Source of the DNA: Mucilaginibacter segetis
GTDB taxonomy: Bacteria; Bacteroidota; Bacteroidia; Sphingobacteriales; Sphingobacteriaceae
Reading direction: 5' to 3'
Length of the DNA: 64,000 bases
Assembly: GCF_016522075.1 (NCBI RefSeq)
Contig: NZ_JAEHFW010000001.1
Span: 806,001 to 870,000, forward strand
Made by a program: the position numbers and the translations under genes. Shown piece by piece: positions 11,775 through 20,040 of this stretch (its first letter is position 1; each line of letters starts with the position of its first letter). The notes beneath the pieces are model-generated. The model saw only the letters and a list, made by a program, of their open reading frames with translations, made no database searches and was not told where the DNA came from.

Positions 11775-12341
11775 TCAGCAACCGGCCTGCGGCGGCTGTT
11801 CGGGGATGTCGTTGTTCCTGAAGATTTGGTCATCATCGGTATGCCTCATCTTCAAAGGCGTATAAGAGTAATGTAGAGTGAACTCGTATGAAGATACGTC
11901 CAGCTTAAAATAACTCAGCATGCTCAATTTATTAAATGGAACACGCTGTTTTGACTGCACAGGCGGATGTTCCATATTCTCCGCATGTATGATATTCCTG
12001 CCGGATAATTTGGTGGTTTTGTAATTGGGTACGCATAACAGGTAAATGGCGTTATGTGTCATTTTCATACCCACGTAATTGTATGCGGCATCCGCAAAAC
12101 GCACCTCGCCGGATAGCATCTCATAACCAGCCCAATCACTTACCCCCGGCATACTAACCGGAAGTCGTACTTCTGTCAGATCGTTGGCCTTGTATAAACC
12201 TTTACTGGTTTGGTGATTAAAAAACCTGTCGGACTTGTAAACCAGGTACTGATGCACGGCGATATCGCCCACCATATTTAGCAGGAACGCTCCCAGCAGG
12301 AACAACGCGATCAGTTTTTTAGGTTTACGATAGGTGAGCAC
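11775..12341 (-). CDS. membrane-anchored protein of unknown function
   Basis: A 188-residue protein with one N-terminal hydrophobic helix (KKLIALFLLGAFLLNMVGD) after a basic leader, then a soluble region with no recognised motif and a Cys at the very end. The start codon is GTG at 12341; no upstream ATG is in frame. It could be an inner-membrane-anchored periplasmic protein. The gene is divergent from the amidotransferase-radical SAM-halogenase trio and separated from it by 162 bp. Co-function with that trio is possible but nothing in its sequence shows it. Confidence 0.6.
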   Translation of the reverse strand: MLTYRKPKKLIALFLLGAFLLNMVGDIAVHQYLVYKSDRFFNHQTSKGLYKANDLTEVRLPVSMPGVSDWAGYEMLSGEVRFADAAYNYVGMKMTHNAIYLLCVPNYKTTKLSGRNIIHAENMEHPPVQSKQRVPFNKLSMLSYFKLDVSSYEFTLHYSYTPLKMRHTDDDQIFRNNDIPEQPPQAGC

Positions 12342-12503
12342 GCTATAAAGTTCAATTATTGAAGTGACATTTCAAAGCCTCATTAACAGATTATTTTCGG
12401 AACCCTGAAAAATACAATATATTTGGCTGTAAACCGGTCTCCGCAATAATTGTGTCTTTAACCGGTGACCTTTTGAGCATATAAACATAATTAGACATTA
12501 AAA

Positions 12504-13832
12504 ATGGACAATAATACAAAGCCCGTAACTGACTACGTAAGTCTGATAGATAACAGCAATAACATAATTTTTAATATGACGCCGGAAGAAGCCTCGGCGG
12601 CAGTAATTTCAGGCGATGCTGCAAGGGTGCGTGCCATTGACGGGCAATTTGCCATAGTGGAAAAGGTAGGCCAGCAGGTTTTTTTGGCGCGTTCCATAGG
12701 CAGGCCCATGCGCTACTTTTTGGCTAAACAGGTAGCAGGCCCTTTGCTTATTGTTGCTGAACGTATTGATGAGATATATGAGTTTCTGAAAACCCGGGGA
12801 CTGCATACACAGTTTCATCCCTCTTATACCCGTATGGTTCCAGCACATTTTGTAGTGCGGTTAGAGGTGATAGGCTGCCCGGATCCTAATCCGGTTTATA
12901 CCCGTTTTTTTGAACCAAAAAGAAACGTATTAACGGATGATATTAACGAAATAGGAAAAATATATATATCGGCACTGGCGAATGAATGCCAGAAATGGCT
13001 GCGATCAATCCCGGAAGATGAACCGATAGGCGTTTTGTTTTCGGGCGGGATAGATAGCGGATCGGTTTTTCTGGTGCTTTACCACCTGATGCTTAAAATG
13101 GGCATGTCGCCGCAGCGCTTAAAGGCCTTTACCCTTTCGGTAAATAACGGTACCGATGCACAGCAGGCACACCAGTTTTTAGATAAACTGGGTTTGTCGA
13201 TGTTTTTAGAAGTGATAGATGTGCCGGAATCTGATATCGACTATAAAAAAGCCATCAAGGTAATTGAAGATTATAAACCGCGCGATCTGGAATCGGCAAC
13301 TATGGCGGTAGCCTTATTTAACCAGGTACGCAAACTTTATCCGGAGTGGAAATACCTGGCTGATGGCGACGGCGGTGATGAAAACCTGAAAGACTATCCG
13401 ATAGAAGAGAACACCGAGCTCACTATTCGCAGCGTTTTAAATAACACCATGCTTTACCAGGAGGGCTGGGGCGTTGATAAAATTAAGCACTCGCTTACCT
13501 ATTCCGGCGGGCAAAGCAGGGGGCATGTACGTTCCTATGCCCCGGCAAAAATGTTTGGGTTTAGGGGATTTAGTCCGTACGCGCTGCCAAACGTTATTGA
13601 GGTTGCCGAAGGTATTCCGTTTATCCAGTTAACCAACTGGAGCGAAGAAGCATTGTACGCGCTGAAAGGCGAGATTGTACAGCGCGGTGTAAAAGCGGTA
13701 ACAGGATTTGATATGCCGGTGTTTGAAAAGCGTCGTTTTCAGATGGGGGCGATACCCGAAGATACTTTTAACCAGATGTTCCCGCTGGACGAAACCGAAT
13801 ACCGGGCATATTTTAATTCGCTTTATGCATGA
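12504..13832 (+). CDS. asparagine-synthetase-like ATP-dependent amide ligase lacking the glutaminase cysteine
   Basis: A 442-residue protein. Residues about 150-440 form the asparagine synthetase C-terminal domain: the PP-loop Ser180-Gly-Gly-Ile-Asp-Ser185 binds ATP/pyrophosphate, and GDGGDE (residues 288-293) is the second conserved acidic motif. These enzymes adenylate a carboxylate and join it to ammonia or an amine. The first 150 residues resemble a shrunken class II glutaminase domain, but the obligatory Cys2 is absent (the protein begins MDNNTK), so it should not hydrolyse glutamine. Such glutaminase-dead forms occur in beta-lactam synthetases and lasso-peptide cyclases. It overlaps the next gene by 8 nt (ATGCATGA), implying translational coupling. 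The substrate is unknown. Confidence 0.85.
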   Translation: MDNNTKPVTDYVSLIDNSNNIIFNMTPEEASAAVISGDAARVRAIDGQFAIVEKVGQQVFLARSIGRPMRYFLAKQVAGPLLIVAERIDEIYEFLKTRGLHTQFHPSYTRMVPAHFVVRLEVIGCPDPNPVYTRFFEPKRNVLTDDINEIGKIYISALANECQKWLRSIPEDEPIGVLFSGGIDSGSVFLVLYHLMLKMGMSPQRLKAFTLSVNNGTDAQQAHQFLDKLGLSMFLEVIDVPESDIDYKKAIKVIEDYKPRDLESATMAVALFNQVRKLYPEWKYLADGDGGDENLKDYPIEENTELTIRSVLNNTMLYQEGWGVDKIKHSLTYSGGQSRGHVRSYAPAKMFGFRGFSPYALPNVIEVAEGIPFIQLTNWSEEALYALKGEIVQRGVKAVTGFDMPVFEKRRFQMGAIPEDTFNQMFPLDETEYRAYFNSLYA

Positions 13833-14763
13833 TAACAGGGAAATTGAACAATTACGGCCAGCCAGAAATGTGCTGGACCCCGATGTTCCCTATCATTTTA
13901 TGCACGAACACGAACCGGACCGGGAAGGAAGAACACGAAGGGTAAATACTATTTTTTTAACGGGCAAGGAGTGTGCTTTTAAGTGCCTGATGTGCGACCT
14001 GTGGAAGAACACCTTACCCGGCACTACACCGCCCGGAAGTATTTTAAAACAGATCGATCACTCGTTGGAGCGCTTGCCTGATGCCGATGTGGTTAAGCTG
14101 TATAACAGTAGTAATTTTTTTGATCCGAAGGCTGTACCGCCATCAGACTACGCCGGGATAGTGGAAAGGCTGCGCGGCTATGAGCGGGTAATTGTAGAAA
14201 ATCACCCTAAATTATCAGGAAAAGCCTGTGTGGAATTTAACAAGCAGCTTAGCGGAACGCTGGAAATAGCGATGGGCCTGGAAACCATACACCCTGATGT
14301 TTTACCGAAGCTAAATAAACAAATGACGGCCGAAGATTTCAGGAGTGCAGCCAAATTTTTAACAAGTAACGGCATTGATGTCCGTACATTTATACTGCTT
14401 AACCCACCCTATTTAAAAGGTAAAACCGAGAATGTTAACTGGGCGGTAAAAGCGGTGGAGTTCGCTTTTGAGAGCGGTGCGCAGTGTTGCTCTGTTATTG
14501 CCACCAGGGCAGGTAATGGTATTATGGATAAACTCCATTTACAGGGGCTATACACCACGCCCGGGCTGGATGATCTGGAAGAGGCTTTTGAACGGTCGCT
14601 GAACCTTAAGCGGGGGCGGGTATTTGTTGATACCTGGGAGATCGATTTCCTTTCTTCGTGTCCGCATTGCTTTGAGGCCCGCAAACAGCGGCTAAATGCC
14701 ATGAATGCCAACCAAAAAAATTATCCCGAGGTTTCCTGTAGTTATTGCGACACCCATGCCTGA
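13825..14763 (+). CDS. radical SAM enzyme, RaSEA/Elp3-like, with C-terminal Cys4 motif
   Basis: A 312-residue protein. The ATG at 13825 overlaps the preceding stop by 8 nt, and the frame upstream of it is only a shadow of the amide ligase. The radical SAM [4Fe-4S] motif is Cys50-x3-Cys54-x2-Cys57 (CAFKCLMC). The middle resembles archaeosine synthase RaSEA and Elp3 relatives: FFDPKAVP, IVENHPKL, LEIAMGLETIHPDVL and TFILLNPPYL. A second motif at the end, Cys279-x2-Cys282-x22-Cys305-x2-Cys308, could hold zinc or an auxiliary cluster. RaSEA acts on lysine-modified tRNA in archaea, a reaction not expected in this organism, so the true substrate is open. It is coupled to the next gene by another 8-nt overlap. 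Confidence 0.85.
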   Translation: MHDNREIEQLRPARNVLDPDVPYHFMHEHEPDREGRTRRVNTIFLTGKECAFKCLMCDLWKNTLPGTTPPGSILKQIDHSLERLPDADVVKLYNSSNFFDPKAVPPSDYAGIVERLRGYERVIVENHPKLSGKACVEFNKQLSGTLEIAMGLETIHPDVLPKLNKQMTAEDFRSAAKFLTSNGIDVRTFILLNPPYLKGKTENVNWAVKAVEFAFESGAQCCSVIATRAGNGIMDKLHLQGLYTTPGLDDLEEAFERSLNLKRGRVFVDTWEIDFLSSCPHCFEARKQRLNAMNANQKNYPEVSCSYCDTHA

Positions 14764-16267
14764 AACTAATCATCATTATGATATCCTGATAGCCGGTGCC
14801 GGTTTTGCCGGCTCGCTTACAGCGCTTATTTTGCATAACGCGGGTTATAAGGTGGTTTTGGTTGAAAGGGGGCAGCACCCCCGTTTCGCGATAGGGGAAT
14901 CATCTACCCCGGTGGCAGATATGATACTGCGCGATCTGTCGGTAAAGCATAACCTGCCGTGGTTGCAGCATTTTTCGCGCTATGGCAGTTGGCAATTATC
15001 CCACCCGGAAATTGTGTGCGGTCTTAAACGGGGTTTTAGCTTTTTTAAACATTTTCCTTATAAGGAGTTCAGTACGGATGATAGCCATACCAATGAATTA
15101 CTGGTGGCTGCCAGTACGGACAATGTCCGATCGGACACTAACTGGCTGCGTGCCGATTTTGATGCTTTTTTAGTGAACAAGGTAAAAGAGAGTGGTATTA
15201 CTTATTCTGACCTGACGGAAATAACATCGGCCATAAAAACTAAGCAATGGGAGTTCAAAACCCAAAAAGAGAACGCAACCAACACCATTGAAGCGCGATT
15301 TTTTATTGACGCCACCGGAAGCGGTAATTTATTAAATAATTTATTAGGCGTAAGCTCATCAGCGAGTGATTTTCTTACCAATTCGTTCGCTGTGTTCTCT
15401 CACTTCAACAATGTTCCGGAATGGAGCGGGATATTAAAAAAAGAGGGAATTTCTACGGATGATTTTCCGTATGATCCTGATAATTCTGCCGTGCATCATG
15501 TGATGGATGATGGCTGGATGTGGGTACTTCGTTTTAATGATAAACGTACGAGTATAGGAATTGTACTTGATGGGCACAAAAACGAACAAGGGCAGTGTTC
15601 AGCGGAAGGGGTGTGGAACAGCACTATTGATAAATACCCCGCCTTAAGTCAAATGTTGGCTAATGCTACGCTTACGTCAATTCCCGGTAACATTATCCAG
15701 ACACCAAGAATGCAAAGAAAAACTGAAGCCTGCTGCGGGCCGGGTTGGGCCGTGTTGCCCAATACCGCCGGATTTGTAGACCCCTTGTTTAGTCCGGGTA
15801 TTGCGCACTCGCTTTGCGGAGTGGAGAAATTAACTGACCGGCTTTGTAAATTCAGGAACGATCCAAATTGGGCTGACATAAACCTGAAGGACTACGAATA
15901 TTCCATTTTTGAAGAACTGAAGCTGATAGATATGCTAATTGCCGGATGCTATTTATGCATTCCGCACTTTAAGCTTTTTAACGCCTGGAGCATGCTTTAC
16001 TTTGCAGCAACTATAGCTTACGAACAAGGGCGTTTAAAAGGTGAAGCACCTGAATACTTCCTTAATGCCGGAGATGTATACATTACTACAATAGTAAATA
16101 AATCTTATGCTGATCTGTTGGCTATATTAAATTCCGGCCAACCCACTACAATTGAAATTGACACTTTTACTAACCTGATACGCGAAAGAATTAAGTTGGT
16201 TAACATTGCCGGACTATTAGATCCGTCTGCTAAAAATATGTACCGGCATACAACTGCAGCGTTGTAG
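14756..16267 (+). CDS. flavin-dependent halogenase-like FAD monooxygenase
   Basis: A 503-residue FAD enzyme. The Rossmann motif GAGFAG is at residues 14-19 and GESSTP follows near residue 47, as in tryptophan halogenases. The halogenase signature region is present but altered: Trp254-Met-Trp256 followed by Val-Leu-Arg-Phe, where true halogenases have WxWxIP. A later LPNTAGFVDPLFSPGIAHSL segment matches the FAD-binding stretch of the family. The start at 14756 overlaps the radical SAM gene by 8 nt (ATGCCTGA). It could halogenate, hydroxylate or epoxidise a product of the two upstream enzymes. No separate flavin reductase gene is nearby. The stop codon lies inside a 13-bp inverted repeat. Confidence 0.82.
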   Translation: MPETNHHYDILIAGAGFAGSLTALILHNAGYKVVLVERGQHPRFAIGESSTPVADMILRDLSVKHNLPWLQHFSRYGSWQLSHPEIVCGLKRGFSFFKHFPYKEFSTDDSHTNELLVAASTDNVRSDTNWLRADFDAFLVNKVKESGITYSDLTEITSAIKTKQWEFKTQKENATNTIEARFFIDATGSGNLLNNLLGVSSSASDFLTNSFAVFSHFNNVPEWSGILKKEGISTDDFPYDPDNSAVHHVMDDGWMWVLRFNDKRTSIGIVLDGHKNEQGQCSAEGVWNSTIDKYPALSQMLANATLTSIPGNIIQTPRMQRKTEACCGPGWAVLPNTAGFVDPLFSPGIAHSLCGVEKLTDRLCKFRNDPNWADINLKDYEYSIFEELKLIDMLIAGCYLCIPHFKLFNAWSMLYFAATIAYEQGRLKGEAPEYFLNAGDVYITTIVNKSYADLLAILNSGQPTTIEIDTFTNLIRERIKLVNIAGLLDPSAKNMYRHTTAAL

Positions 16268-16278
16268 TTGTATGCCGG
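16243..16278. terminator. bidirectional terminator overlapping the halogenase-like stop codon
   Basis: A perfect 13-bp inverted repeat: 16243-16255 (CCGGCATACAACT) pairs with 16266-16278 across a 10-nt loop. The stop TAG of the plus-strand gene falls at 16265-16267, so the last codons form the stem. The minus-strand gene ends at 16290, so the same hairpin serves both convergent genes. T-rich sequence follows on both sides but without a pure T-run. Confidence 0.7.
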
Positions 16279-16289
16279 AATACTTTATC

Positions 16290-19200
16290 TTACTTACTTA
16301 TCACCGGGTTCACCTTTAAGGCATTTTTAAAATCCTGTGTGGTTACTTTGCGGGTATTGTATTTCTGCTGATATTCCCGGTGCTGCCTGTCTGCAGGGTA
16401 ATTAACCCCTTTGCCATACGGATAGTCGGGCATTTTATGAAACGGTAGCGGAGCAACTGTTTGCCCGTATGAGGTGTTCATGTCGCCGTCTTTAACCCAG
16501 CCTTCGCTGTATATCAAAAAGTCGCGTTTCCAGCCTGCGGGTAACTTAGGTAATTTCAGCGCATCAAAATCAATGGTTACCTCATCGCCACCATCGGCAA
16601 TAATGTATTGGTCGTCTGCTTGTTGCAATAAGGGTAATACATCGCCATAACGGGTATAATAGCCCGTAAGGTCTCTCCATTTTTGCCCTGCGGATGTTTT
16701 GTAATAATCGAACCATTCGGGCCCGTAAGGGCCGCCTTTCCGGTACGATGCGGAGTAGCCGCGGTAAGCCAGCTTTGCTGACGTCATTGTCATAGTGCTT
16801 ATTTTTACCGGCGACTTTGCGTTGCCGGTTGTGAAGAACGCATTATCCCAATAGATCTGCATATTGGTTCTTATCCGTACACGCCTGTCGTTTTTGGTAA
16901 GGAATTTTCCGGACAGATCAGCAATAACCATTTTATCCCTTCCCATCGGGAAGCCCAGATCCTGAATTACCGTTTGCCATTGCCCCTTTTTATTGATCAC
17001 CTGTAATGAGGGGAAATTCACCTTATACTTATCGGTTTGGGTAAGCTCGGTGTTAATGCTGGCATCGGTAGGGAAGATCCATCCTCTTAAAAATAAATGC
17101 AGGCTATCAGTTGTGGCTTTGCTCCCCAGATCAAGAATTAGATCATGACTATCCGCCACTCCCTGAAACTTACCTAATGAGAAATTAGAAACATATTGAA
17201 AATCGTACCGGCTCAGCTTTGGTAACAGATCGTGCCCCCTGCCATCGGTAGCGGAAACCGGCAGATATTTTTCAGCAGCGGTATATAATTTCATGCCCGG
17301 ATAAGGAGGCGGTACAAAACGTTCGTCGGTATAAGTATCTATCGAGTCGGGATGATCTACGGCTAACATAGATACCTTGTCAAAGAAGATGGCCTCCCAA
17401 AGTTCTTCGGTTATTTTTATGGTGTAGCGGCCGTTTTGCGGTAGTAGTTTTTCGCCCGGTATCAGCAGGTATTCCTTTGACGGGCCGGAAAATGCGTGTA
17501 TGGTATCGGTGCCCTTTACGGCCAAAGGCATGCCCAACGCACTTCGCCACATCATATCTTTTATAAATTCAAACTTCTTACCGTTCCAGGTGAACAGGAA
17601 CGGACATGAACCTTTTAGCTGGCCCTGTTCAAGCAAACGTTGATCGCGAGCCGGGTTTACAATAGTTTGAGGCACGCCGTTGGGCCAAATTACGCGTACT
17701 GCATCCAGCTTGTTTCTATCGCCTACGCCAAATTCGGTAACGGGGCCGGTTACCGTTTTAACCTGATACAGGTCGCCTGCTTTTAACTCTACCCTTGCAC
17801 CAATACCCAGGCGGTTGTTTTTGCTGTTGCCATAGGCCAGTCCGGTAAGTTCAACCTTCATGAAATAATTTCCATTACCGCCATCATTCCTTATGAGTTG
17901 TACGCCCTTTGGCCCTGATAAAAAGATATCCTCGTCACCATCGGCATTAAAGTCTACTATTTTAATATGCCGGGCAGGCATTGTATTTTGCGGTAACTGA
18001 TCGGTAACATCACTAAAGCCTTTTTTTCCGTCGTTATGAAACAGGCGAAGCCCACCACCTGCGGCATTGCTATTTACACCAGCAACCAGCAGGTCTTTAT
18101 GCCCGTCGTTATCAAAGTCAAAAAAGGCCGCATCGTTTACGGTTATCCCTTTAAGCGATTTATTTAAGGCATCAAACTGATGATCAGCAACAAACCCGTG
18201 ATCTGTATTTTGGAGCAGGGTAGCGTTGCCATCAGCGCTGCCTGCAATAAACAGATCGAGTAGTCCGTCGTTGTTATAATCATCGCACACCACTACTTTG
18301 CCCTTATATTTCGGGTTATTTAATCCTGCTTTTTCGGTAATATCCATAAAGCTGGCGTGCCTGTTATTGTTAAGTAATTGCAGGCTTCCGTCTTCTTTCA
18401 GGGCAATGATGTCCATATCGCCGTCAGCATCCCAATCGCCCATAGCCATATCAAGCGTGCCGCGAGGGTCGCCCTTAAGGCCCATAGCGGCTGCGTTTTC
18501 GGTAAACGTACCGTCGCCGTTATTCCTGAAGAACTTGTTGCCACCTTTAGCAGCTACGTACAAGTCAAGATCACCGTCCTGATCCAGGTCGGCAAATAAC
18601 ATTTTGCGGGTATCGGCCGTACTGCTCAGGCCAATATTACCATCTATTTTGTGCAGGGTGCCGTCAGCCTGGTTTTTATAAATTACTATGCCTTTTGTTG
18701 TGGCTATAAAAAGATCGAGGTAACCGTCATTATCATAATCTACAAACGCGGCATCCAGATCCTGCCCGTCAAAATCGCTGGTACTGATGTCCTTGCTTTG
18801 GGTAAACGTGCCGGATTTGGTAATAAAAAGATGCCTTTGCGAAGATGAATTCCCGTCAGAAGAAAAGCTGGTGTACACATAAAAATTTCCTTCAGCATCA
18901 TAATCGGCAACGCTTAATACCGATCGTTCAGCATTTACCGGTTTTTGAAGTGCCAGGCCGGTAACGGGCGAAGCATCGGCAAATCTTATTGTTTTATAAA
19001 GACTATCGCCCGACATGCCATTGCCCTGCGTTGCAGTTACATTTGTTGTAAAATTAGAAAGCCCGGCCATTAACTCGGTAACGCTGATATCATCCTTACC
19101 GGTAGAGTAGGCCACTGTGGTTTTCATTATTTCATGAAATCGTTTTAAGTCGGTCATCGCCACCGCAGGTTTGCCGGCCTGTAATAAGGAAAGCGCTTTT

Positions 19201-19853
19201 TGGTAAGATACCTCCGCGATAGCTGAAAAATCGGGCGCTATTTTTTTAACGCTTTCCAGAAAATAGCGAGCCGAGTCGGTTTTGTTATTGGCAGCATAAA
19301 TTTCTGCCAGTTCTAATTGCGGTACAATATTGGCCGGAGCCAAAGCAGTTACCTTTAAAAGGTATTGCTTTTTTAATTGCAAATTGCTACCAGAAATTGC
19401 AGCCAGTTTGTAGTAAGCCTGAATGTTTTTTGGATCGGCGGTGATTATTTTTTTTAGCTCGGCCAAAGCTTTTTCGATGTTGCCCGCCCTGTCATAAGCT
19501 TCCGCTAAAATAAGTTCCAGATCCGTGTTTCCCGGGCTGATCTTTAACCCCGCTTCTGCACGTTCCTGAGCCGCGGTATAATTCTTTTGCAGCAAATGCA
19601 GGCGGCATAAAATAATGTAATTGGAAACATTATCAGGGTCTATCTTTATCGCTTTAACAAAAGAAGCCTCGGCCTCATTAAGCTGATTTTTGCCGATGTA
19701 CTCCAACCCCAGTTCACGGGGGCTTGCTTTTGAGTTGTCGTCAGTATCATCATTGTTTTTTTGCTTACATCCGCCAACTGAAAGCAAAATAACAGCCAAC
19801 GAAATTAACAATAGATTTAAACAGGTTTTTGAGGGCAAAGCTCTTGCTTGCAT
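16290..19853 (-). CDS. TPR + FG-GAP/VCBS + ASPIC/UnbV lipoprotein
   Basis: A 1187-residue lipoprotein (lipobox LLSVGGC, Cys29). TPR repeats run to about residue 240, then a block of FG-GAP/VCBS repeats with calcium-binding loops such as DYDNDGYLDLF and DLDQDGDLDLY (about 330-650), then an ASPIC/UnbV domain (GIGARVELKAGDLYQVKTV) near 670-740. The last roughly 440 residues form a large beta-rich domain I cannot name, with motifs MMWRSALGMP and YSEGWVKDGD. FG-GAP blades build beta-propellers used for surface binding. It is divergent from the UnbV/UnbU pair across 187 bp and convergent with the halogenase-like gene. It probably works in the periplasm or outer membrane. Confidence 0.85.
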   Translation of the reverse strand: MQARALPSKTCLNLLLISLAVILLSVGGCKQKNNDDTDDNSKASPRELGLEYIGKNQLNEAEASFVKAIKIDPDNVSNYIILCRLHLLQKNYTAAQERAEAGLKISPGNTDLELILAEAYDRAGNIEKALAELKKIITADPKNIQAYYKLAAISGSNLQLKKQYLLKVTALAPANIVPQLELAEIYAANNKTDSARYFLESVKKIAPDFSAIAEVSYQKALSLLQAGKPAVAMTDLKRFHEIMKTTVAYSTGKDDISVTELMAGLSNFTTNVTATQGNGMSGDSLYKTIRFADASPVTGLALQKPVNAERSVLSVADYDAEGNFYVYTSFSSDGNSSSQRHLFITKSGTFTQSKDISTSDFDGQDLDAAFVDYDNDGYLDLFIATTKGIVIYKNQADGTLHKIDGNIGLSSTADTRKMLFADLDQDGDLDLYVAAKGGNKFFRNNGDGTFTENAAAMGLKGDPRGTLDMAMGDWDADGDMDIIALKEDGSLQLLNNNRHASFMDITEKAGLNNPKYKGKVVVCDDYNNDGLLDLFIAGSADGNATLLQNTDHGFVADHQFDALNKSLKGITVNDAAFFDFDNDGHKDLLVAGVNSNAAGGGLRLFHNDGKKGFSDVTDQLPQNTMPARHIKIVDFNADGDEDIFLSGPKGVQLIRNDGGNGNYFMKVELTGLAYGNSKNNRLGIGARVELKAGDLYQVKTVTGPVTEFGVGDRNKLDAVRVIWPNGVPQTIVNPARDQRLLEQGQLKGSCPFLFTWNGKKFEFIKDMMWRSALGMPLAVKGTDTIHAFSGPSKEYLLIPGEKLLPQNGRYTIKITEELWEAIFFDKVSMLAVDHPDSIDTYTDERFVPPPYPGMKLYTAAEKYLPVSATDGRGHDLLPKLSRYDFQYVSNFSLGKFQGVADSHDLILDLGSKATTDSLHLFLRGWIFPTDASINTELTQTDKYKVNFPSLQVINKKGQWQTVIQDLGFPMGRDKMVIADLSGKFLTKNDRRVRIRTNMQIYWDNAFFTTGNAKSPVKISTMTMTSAKLAYRGYSASYRKGGPYGPEWFDYYKTSAGQKWRDLTGYYTRYGDVLPLLQQADDQYIIADGGDEVTIDFDALKLPKLPAGWKRDFLIYSEGWVKDGDMNTSYGQTVAPLPFHKMPDYPYGKGVNYPADRQHREYQQKYNTRKVTTQDFKNALKVNPVISK

Positions 19854-20040
19854 AGTAGTTTGGCGGCTAATCAGTTTATAATAAACACGAAGTTAGTAAT
19901 TATATGATAGCAATAAAAGCAATGTAACAAGCGGCAATTGTTGTGTTATCGCTAAAAAGACAGCATAATTTTTTTTATGGCGCCCGAGATTTTTATATTT
20001 ACACTTTATACGCTATAAACCAATTTATTCCTTTTATTAA

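Noticed and set aside
13708..13824. Upstream extension of the radical SAM frame to an ATG at 13708
   Set aside because: It lies wholly inside the amide ligase gene in another frame, and the start at 13825 gives the 8-nt overlap seen again at the next junction.
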